This document shows, one piece after another, positions 58,786 to 64,000 of a stretch of DNA of 64,000 bases (the first letter of the stretch is position 1; the number at the start of each line of letters is the position of its first letter). Position numbers and translations under genes: made by a program. The stretch spans positions 310,001 through 374,000 of the forward strand of contig JADKJL010000012.1 of NCBI GenBank assembly GCA_016721015.1, read 5' to 3'. The notes below the pieces were generated by a model. It searched no databases. It saw only the letters and a list, made by a program, of their open reading frames with translations, and was not told the origin of the DNA. This stretch comes from Lysobacterales bacterium. Its GTDB lineage: Bacteria; Pseudomonadota; Gammaproteobacteria; Xanthomonadales; Rhodanobacteraceae.

Positions 58786-59145
58786 ATGAAGACCAACAAG
58801 ACCATGGCCCGACTTGCGCTGACCTGCCTTGCCTCGATTGCAACCTTGGCTGTGGCTGCCGAACCGGTCAATCTCGAAGCCGCCAAGCAACTCGCCCAGA
58901 CCTGCCAGGCCTGTCATGGTGCCGATGGCAATTCCACGGCGGCGATCTATCCGCGTCTGGCCGGCCAATACCCCGACTATCTCGCCCGCGCCCTGCACGA
59001 ATACCGGGAGGGAAATCGGGTCAATCCAATCATGTCGGTGTATGCCGAGAAGCTCTCCGACCAGGACATCCGCAATCTGGCCGCCTATTTTTCGGCGATG
59101 CCTGGCCAGCTCGTTGACCTGCATGGACGGATGCAAGGCGAGTAA
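58786..59145 (+). CDS. c-type cytochrome, small monoheme (second of pair)
   Basis: A 119-residue protein starting MKTNKTMARLALTCLASIATLAVAAE, with heme motif CQACHG near residue 39 and axial Met likely in NPIMSVYAEKLSDQDIRNLAAYFSAMPG. The preceding cytochrome resembles it, so the pair may correspond to the two halves of a diheme c4 encoded as separate genes. An open frame beginning at 58195 runs into this gene in the same frame; that extension overlaps the first cytochrome and is rejected. Confidence 0.9.
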   Translation: MKTNKTMARLALTCLASIATLAVAAEPVNLEAAKQLAQTCQACHGADGNSTAAIYPRLAGQYPDYLARALHEYREGNRVNPIMSVYAEKLSDQDIRNLAAYFSAMPGQLVDLHGRMQGE

Positions 59146-59176
59146 TCAAGCGCCTTCCAATACGCATTGCTTGACC

Positions 59177-59204
59177 CAGGATCCCGGCGCGTGCCGGGAT
59201 CCTG
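59177..59204. terminator. intrinsic terminator between cytochrome operon and nfuA
   Basis: CAGGATCCCGGC and GCCGGGATCCTG form a perfect 12-bp stem with a GCGT loop. It lies 31 bp after the second cytochrome and 7 bp after the end of nfuA on the other strand, so it likely serves both convergent units, though the T-run is weak. Confidence 0.7.
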
Positions 59205-59211
59205 CTTTGGA

Positions 59212-59805
59212 TCAGCCGGCCTTGCGGTCGTAGTAGGGTTTGCTGCCACTCTCGTGATCGGTGACATCGCGCACACCGGTTACCTCAGGGATCTTTTCAC
59301 GCAGGGTCTTTTCGATGCCGTTCTTGAGGGTGACCTCGGACATGCCGCAGCCGTGGCAGCCGCCGCCGAATTGCAGGACGACAATGCCCTCGGCGGTGAT
59401 TTCGCGCAGGGCAACGCGGCCGCCGTGCGAGGCCAGCTTCGGATTGATTTCGGCATCGATAAGGTAGCGCACACGCTCGACCACGCTGGCATCGGCATCG
59501 GGCGCCACGCCACGCAACCCGGGTGCCTTGATCGAAAGCTGGCCGCCGGTTGGATCGCGGGTGAAATCGATATTGGCGCCGTCAAGTGCACTGACACTGT
59601 CGGCTTCAACGTATAGCGAAAAGCCCTTGCATTCGATCTCCCATTCGTCGCCCCGCAATTCGCGAGGCTCGCAGAACTCGAGCTGGCAATCGCCTTTCGG
59701 AGTTCCCGCCGCGACCGCACGCAGACGGATACCGAGCCCAGGCAGATCCTGCGCCGCGATCAGGCCGCGAAAATAGTCCGCAGCTGATTCACTCATTTCG
59801 ATCAT
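59212..59805 (-). CDS. nfuA: Fe-S biogenesis protein NfuA
   Basis: A carrier that binds and hands on 4Fe-4S clusters. The 197-residue protein has an N-terminal degenerate A-type domain (MIEMSESAADYFRGLIAAQ) and a C-terminal NifU domain with the cluster-binding CxxC in GGGCHGCGMSEVTLKNGIE. ATG 59805 is chosen because AAAGGT lies about 9 nt upstream; a GTG at 59814 is too close to it. Its convergent neighbour ends in the shared terminator. Confidence 0.95.
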   Translation of the reverse strand: MIEMSESAADYFRGLIAAQDLPGLGIRLRAVAAGTPKGDCQLEFCEPRELRGDEWEIECKGFSLYVEADSVSALDGANIDFTRDPTGGQLSIKAPGLRGVAPDADASVVERVRYLIDAEINPKLASHGGRVALREITAEGIVVLQFGGGCHGCGMSEVTLKNGIEKTLREKIPEVTGVRDVTDHESGSKPYYDRKAG

Positions 59806-59920
59806 TGCAATCACACCTTTGATGAATCAGGACTATTCTAGTACTTGTTTGATCCGATTGCACCGTACCGCGATCGCCAGCCGCTTATACTGGCGATCTT
59901 TGTTGGCGGAGAAGCTGCAG

Positions 59921-60265
59921 ATGACGCTTGATGACCTGGCTCGATCCCGTTGTCACCCGTGCAAGGGCAAACAGGATGCGATGAACGATGAGGACATCCA
60001 GCGTCTTGTCGGCGCGCTGCCGGGTTGGCAGCTGGCGTCTGCCGGGCAAGGCATAGAGAAGGAGTTCCGCTTCGACGACTTCCATCGCACGATGGCCTTC
60101 GTCAATGCCGTTGCCTGGATTGCCCACAGCGAAGACCACCATCCCGACATGAAGGTCAGCTATCCGAGTTGCAAACTTTATTTTGCTACTCATGATGTCG
60201 GCGGGCTGTCGCGGAACGACTTCATCTGCGCCGCCAAGGTCGAACGCCTGTTTGGCTGCGACTGA
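59921..60265 (+). CDS. phhB: pterin-4a-carbinolamine dehydratase
   Basis: Recycles tetrahydrobiopterin-type cofactor after phenylalanine hydroxylation. The 114-residue protein starts MTLDDLARSRCHPCKG and has the family's signature HSEDHHPDMKVSYPSCKLYFATHDVGGLSRNDF, including the double His. GGAG lies upstream of the ATG. The next gene begins 13 bp after the stop, on the same strand. Confidence 0.94.
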   Translation: MTLDDLARSRCHPCKGKQDAMNDEDIQRLVGALPGWQLASAGQGIEKEFRFDDFHRTMAFVNAVAWIAHSEDHHPDMKVSYPSCKLYFATHDVGGLSRNDFICAAKVERLFGCD

Positions 60266-60278
60266 GGCAGGCACAACG

Positions 60279-61838
60279 ATGTCAGCATTGCTGCGAAACA
60301 ATGTCGCCTGGCTGCTGTATGTCGCCTGTGCGCTGGCCATCTTGCCGGCACTCGACATGCTCGCCAGGTATCAGTTGCGCCAGCAGCTGGTCGCCTCGGC
60401 CGGCGATACACTCGGCGCGTTGACCCACGCCGATACGCCGCACCAATGGTCGGCGCAGTTTGCAACCGACCTCATCGCCGGCACGGCGTTTGGCACGACC
60501 GATGCCCGCTTCGTCAACGATGGTTTTCGCCTGCGCTCGCAAGGTGAAGAGATCCAGGTCGGTGTGGTCCTCTCCAGCGCCATCGATCTGGGTCGGTTTT
60601 CGTTGATCCAGATCGACCTGCAGGCCGAAACTGCCGGCTCGATCGGGTTGGTCGTCGGTGAGTCGCTGGAAGCACCTGTCTGCCGAAGCGCGATGACTCC
60701 ATTGGCGCGCGGCGAAACGGTGTTGACGATCAGTGTCCGCAACATCGAGTGGCAGTGCCAGGGTGCCGATGCAGCGCCGCCGAAACGCGCCGCGATGCTG
60801 CGGCTGCGGCTCGATCTGCCAGCACCGGCAAGTGTGACCCTGCGCAGTGTGCAAGCGCGCACGCAAACACAGCTCAATTCGCAATCGCTGATCGACCTGC
60901 CCCTGCCGTTGTTGCCCGATCCGCGCAATACACTGGAGTTCCGGCGGGCTCTCGCGCGCATCGCGGAAAATGCCGATCAGATGACCTGGCCGATCCTGCA
61001 ATTGCCGATCGATGCGCGTGTCGAGCAAAGCCTTCAGGCGCGCGACCAGATCCGCGCCGCCATCGCCGACGCGGTGATCGTTCCGGCCGGTGATTTCCAG
61101 TCCGTCACCGAACGCGCCGACACCTGGCACGCGCAACCCCGGCGCACATCGCCGAGCCGAATTTCGTGGTTGTTGCTTGTCGGCTATATAGGCCTCCTGC
61201 TCGCACTGAGACTCAAACCACCACTCGATCAACGCTTGCGTGCCTTGCTCGAACTGCTTGCAGCAACCGTGGTCCCGCTGGGTTTGGTCATCGGCGGATT
61301 CATTGGCGACAACATCAGCCCACTCGTTCTCGCCGCCTGTGTAGCAACGATCCTGTTCGCCCTGAGTCTGCTGGTGGGTGACGCGCCGGCGGAACCGAGC
61401 TCGCGAACGCTCAAACGCGGCTGGTGGGTCGCCCTGGCAAGTTTGGCCCTGACCATGGCCCTGGTTATGGAACTTGCCAACGGCCGACTGCCACAACAAC
61501 TGCCTGGTATCGCCCAGATACTTCGTTACCTTGCCTGGGCTGCCGTGCAGCAGTTCATGATTTGCGTGATTGTTGCCGAGCGCATCGAACGCATCACGGC
61601 ATCTTCGCGGATCGCCCTGCTCGGCGCCGCGCTCGTATTTGCGCTGTTGCATACGCCAAACGCGATGCTCATGTTGCTCACCTTTGTCGCCGGCCTGATC
61701 TGGATCTGGAACTGGCAACGCCATCGCGCCCTGCTTGCCAATATCTTCGCGCATGCGCTCGGCGGCTTGCTGTTGGCGGATTCGTTGCCGCCAGAATGGC
61801 TGCATTCGGCCGAGGTCAGCGCACGCTTCTTTCTTTGA
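60279..61838 (+). CDS. CPBP-type intramembrane protein with periplasmic N-terminal domain
   Basis: A 519-residue membrane protein. Residues ~10-28 form one helix, ~30-295 a soluble, probably periplasmic region rich in beta strands, and ~295-515 about eight helices. The C-terminal part matches CPBP/ABI peptidases in FALLHTPN and NIFAHALGG (two His motifs), but the usual EExxxR motif is QQFMIC at 424-429, with both Glu replaced by Gln and Arg by Cys. It may therefore be inactive as a protease. It follows phhB closely and is probably cotranscribed. Confidence 0.75.
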   Translation: MSALLRNNVAWLLYVACALAILPALDMLARYQLRQQLVASAGDTLGALTHADTPHQWSAQFATDLIAGTAFGTTDARFVNDGFRLRSQGEEIQVGVVLSSAIDLGRFSLIQIDLQAETAGSIGLVVGESLEAPVCRSAMTPLARGETVLTISVRNIEWQCQGADAAPPKRAAMLRLRLDLPAPASVTLRSVQARTQTQLNSQSLIDLPLPLLPDPRNTLEFRRALARIAENADQMTWPILQLPIDARVEQSLQARDQIRAAIADAVIVPAGDFQSVTERADTWHAQPRRTSPSRISWLLLVGYIGLLLALRLKPPLDQRLRALLELLAATVVPLGLVIGGFIGDNISPLVLAACVATILFALSLLVGDAPAEPSSRTLKRGWWVALASLALTMALVMELANGRLPQQLPGIAQILRYLAWAAVQQFMICVIVAERIERITASSRIALLGAALVFALLHTPNAMLMLLTFVAGLIWIWNWQRHRALLANIFAHALGGLLLADSLPPEWLHSAEVSARFFL

Positions 61839-61877
61839 TCGCCATGGCCTGCCTGTCTATCAGGATGCCGCCGCTGC

Positions 61878-62846
61878 TCAGCGTTTCCGCTCCAGCGTGC
61901 TGACCACCGAACGCAAGTCATCCGGCATCGGCGCCGTGAAGCTGTAGCTGCGCTCGCCGATCTCGAACTCGAAGCGCATCGCATGCAGGAACAGTCGCTT
62001 GAGGCCGAACTCGCGCATGCGCTGGTTGAAGGTGCGCTCGCCATATTTCTCGTCGCCGGCAACGGCATGGCCGATATGCGCGGCATGCACGCGGATCTGA
62101 TGGGTGCGCCCGGTTTCGATCGCGATCTCGCAGAGTGCCGCTTCGGTAAACTGTTGCTGTCGGATCAGATGCGATACCGAAGGCTTGCCCGCAGGATCGA
62201 CGCGCACCATGCGCTCGCCACCGTGCAGGATCGACTTGCGCAAGGGCTCGTTGACGGTGATGCGCGACTGCGGCAAACGGCCTTGCAACAGCGCCATGTA
62301 GCGCTTGGTCGCCCGCCCTTCGCGAATCACTGCCTGCAAGGCGGTCAAGGCCGAGCGCCGCCGCGAGAACACGAGTACGCCGCTGGTGTCGCGGTCGAGG
62401 CGGTGCACCAGCTCAAGGGTGTCGTTCGGCCGCGCCGCACGCAGCAGTTCAATGGCACCGAAACTGATCCCGCTGCCACCGTGGCTGGCGACCCCGCTCG
62501 GCTTGTTGAGGACCAGGAAATCGCGATCCTCATGCACGATCGCCTCCTCGACCCGATTCATCTGGCCCAAGGCGGGTTTGCCCGGATCGCCCCGTTCAGC
62601 CACGCGGACGGGCGGAATCCGCACCTCGTCCCCGGTACTCAGACGCACGTCCGGCTTGGCCCGGCGCCCGTTGATGCGAACCTGTCCGGTACGCAGGATC
62701 CGATAGATCAGGCTGCGCGGAACACCCTTCAAACGACCCGAAAGGAAGTTGTCGATACGCTGGCCGTCGCGATCCTCATCGACCTTGACCAGCTGAACGC
62801 CGAGCGGGGCCGGATCTGCGGAATTGGCCGAAGTGTGTGTCTTCAT
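61878..62846 (-). CDS. rluC: 23S rRNA pseudouridine synthase RluC
   Basis: Converts U955, U2504 and U2580 (E. coli numbering) of 23S rRNA to pseudouridine. The 322-residue protein has an S4 RNA-binding domain (RIDNFLSGRLKGVPRSLIYRILRTGQVRINGRR) and the catalytic Asp in HRLDRDTSGVLV. The ATG at 62846 overlaps the -35 box of the rne promoter, which is on the opposite strand. The divergent rluC/rne pair is a familiar gammaproteobacterial arrangement. Confidence 0.96.
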   Translation of the reverse strand: MKTHTSANSADPAPLGVQLVKVDEDRDGQRIDNFLSGRLKGVPRSLIYRILRTGQVRINGRRAKPDVRLSTGDEVRIPPVRVAERGDPGKPALGQMNRVEEAIVHEDRDFLVLNKPSGVASHGGSGISFGAIELLRAARPNDTLELVHRLDRDTSGVLVFSRRRSALTALQAVIREGRATKRYMALLQGRLPQSRITVNEPLRKSILHGGERMVRVDPAGKPSVSHLIRQQQFTEAALCEIAIETGRTHQIRVHAAHIGHAVAGDEKYGERTFNQRMREFGLKRLFLHAMRFEFEIGERSYSFTAPMPDDLRSVVSTLERKR

Positions 62847-63242
62847 TGAAAAAATCCGGATCTGACTGCTACACTCCGCCCGCGTATCGCGCCGTCATCC
62901 GGCCCCGATTCCGGGGATCCAGAGACAACCCATAGGCGCATTCAACTGTTATGCCTGTCCGAGCCCTGGTGCCTGAACTCAAGTTTGAGGGGCGCGCAGG
63001 TCTGTAAAGCCCGGGCATCGTAACGGTTCGGATCGGAGATTGCTTGTCACCCCCGCGGTGGCAAAGGGTCTCCGGACTCGCATGCACCAAATGAGCGCTG
63101 GCGCCCGGAAAGCGTCGGCTTTTTGACAAACACAGGCGATCCCGCGGCCGGTATTCCGGTCCAAGCGGATCGCGCGGCGCGAAACCTTCGGGTAGCGCGC
63201 AACGCGCGGCAGCGGTTCGAGCGCCTGCAAGGAAACACGACA
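62846..63242 (+). promoter_or_regulatory. rne promoter and long structured 5' leader
   Basis: TTGAAA (62846-62851), an 18-bp spacer and TGcTACACT (62867-62875) form a sigma-70 promoter with an extended -10. Transcription would start near 62882, giving a leader of about 360 nt, close to the 361 nt of E. coli rne. The leader is GC-rich with several potential stems (for example around 63170-63230, GCGCGGCGCGAAACC...GGGTAGCGCGC). In E. coli such a leader lets RNase E cut its own mRNA. Confidence 0.6.
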
Positions 63243-64000
63243 ATGAAACGTATGTTGATCAACGCAACTCAGCGTGAAGAGTTGCGTGTGGCTATCGTTG
63301 ATGGCCAGACCCTGTTTGATCTCGATGTCGAGATTCCCTCCCGCGAACAGAAGAAGTCGAACATCTATCTCGGCCGCATCACCCGGGTCGAGCCCTCGCT
63401 GGAAGCCTGTTTCGTCGAATATGGGGGCGAGCGCCACGGCTTCCTGCCGATGAAGGAAATCTCCAAGCAGTACTTCACGGCCGGCGTCGATGCCAACAAG
63501 GCTGGCATCCGCGAGCTGATCAAGGAAGGCCAGACCATCGTCGTCCAGGTCGACAAGGAAGAGCGCGGCAACAAGGGCGCCGCCCTGACCACCTTCATCA
63601 GCCTGGCCGGTCGCTATCTGGTGCTGATGCCGAACAATCCTCGAGCCGGTGGCGTTTCACGCCGCATCGAGGGCGAGGATCGGCAGAATCTGAAGGACGC
63701 GATGGATGAGCTGCAGTTGCCCGATGAAATGGGCCTGATCATCCGCACCGCCGGCATGGGCCGCGAGGCCGAAGAGCTGCAGTGGGATCTCGATTACCTG
63801 CTGCAGCTGTGGAAAGCGATCGCCGAAGCGGCGACATCGCGCCCGGCGCCGTTCCTGATCTATCAGGAATCGAAACTCATCATCCGCGCCCTGCGTGACT
63901 ATCTTCGCAACGACATCGGCGAGATCCTGATTGACCACGAGGAGCTCTACAACGACGCTCGCGAGTTCGTCCAGCAGGTCATGCCGAACAACTTGCGCAA
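63243..64000 (+). CDS. rne: ribonuclease E, 5' part (3' end outside window)
   Basis: The main endoribonuclease of mRNA decay and rRNA/tRNA processing. The visible ~252 residues begin MKRMLINATQREELRVAIVDGQTLFDLD. They include the S1 RNA-binding domain (KSNIYLGRITRVEPSLEACFVEYG, RHGFLPMKEI) and the 5'-sensor region (GMGREAEELQWDLDYL). The DNase I-like catalytic domain, zinc link and C-terminal scaffold lie beyond the edge. The start follows GGAAACACGACA, with AAGGA about 9 nt upstream. Confidence 0.97.
   Translation, partial: MKRMLINATQREELRVAIVDGQTLFDLDVEIPSREQKKSNIYLGRITRVEPSLEACFVEYGGERHGFLPMKEISKQYFTAGVDANKAGIRELIKEGQTIVVQVDKEERGNKGAALTTFISLAGRYLVLMPNNPRAGGVSRRIEGEDRQNLKDAMDELQLPDEMGLIIRTAGMGREAEELQWDLDYLLQLWKAIAEAATSRPAPFLIYQESKLIIRALRDYLRNDIGEILIDHEELYNDAREFVQQVMPNNLR

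Noticed and set aside
58195..59145. 316-codon frame covering both cytochrome genes
   Set aside because: Only its last 119 codons are coding (second cytochrome); the upstream part overlaps the first cytochrome out of frame.

Overview
The window is GC-rich chromosomal DNA from a gammaproteobacterium, most likely of the Xanthomonadales/Lysobacterales and perhaps near Rhodanobacteraceae (Dokdonella-like). This rests on the metG - DUF2007 - rnfB - nth chain, an ArsR-methyltransferase gene coupled to a two-gene metH, the rluC/rne divergent pair, REP-like repeats ending GTCGCTCCCAC, and a secreted protein ending in IFRSGFE. The assignment is made from gene content and memory of families; no search was run. 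No rRNA, tRNA, CRISPR array, transposase or prophage was seen.

Layout. 1-5.6 kb holds housekeeping genes: mrp (cut by the window edge), a lipoprotein, and metG, DUF2007, orphan rnfB and nth in a tightly overlapping chain. 5.7-9.7 kb holds a secreted beta-helix protein, an OprP-type porin, RNase T and a zinc-ribbon protein. 9.8-19.4 kb is an acetate/organic-acid island: a SSS-STAC-type hybrid kinase (CrbS-like), acetyl-CoA synthetase followed by a CrbR-like regulator, and a divergent DcaP-like porin plus MHS-family symporter. 19.4-32.5 kb is mixed: VOC protein, secreted adhesin-like lipoprotein, a 1036-residue PKD/PPC secreted protein, YbiI-like zinc finger, MATE pump, a degenerate GGDEF-EAL protein, GST, an M13 peptidase and an esterase. 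32.6-37.4 kb is the methionine-synthase operon. 37.4-42.6 kb has two small membrane genes and a polyhydroxybutyrate locus (phaC, phaE with a histone-like tail, 3HB-oligomer hydrolase). 42.8-47.9 kb is a TonB receptor divergent from a secreted cyanophycinase and an exported isoaspartyl peptidase, which looks like uptake and breakdown of external cyanophycin. 48-58 kb is an RND efflux locus (one adaptor, two permeases) invaded by repeats. 58.4-64 kb returns to core genes: two cytochromes c, nfuA, phhB, a CPBP-type membrane protein, rluC and the start of rne.

The most unusual structure is a pair of long, imperfect palindromic elements at 47,991-48,912 and 52,719-53,438. They share their ends, their arms and a central (GCTTTG)n hexamer array of 13 and 8 copies. 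They contain no convincing gene and flank one RND permease gene; a short composite REP array is attached to the first. They look like non-autonomous mobile or structural repeats and are the best candidate here for something not described.
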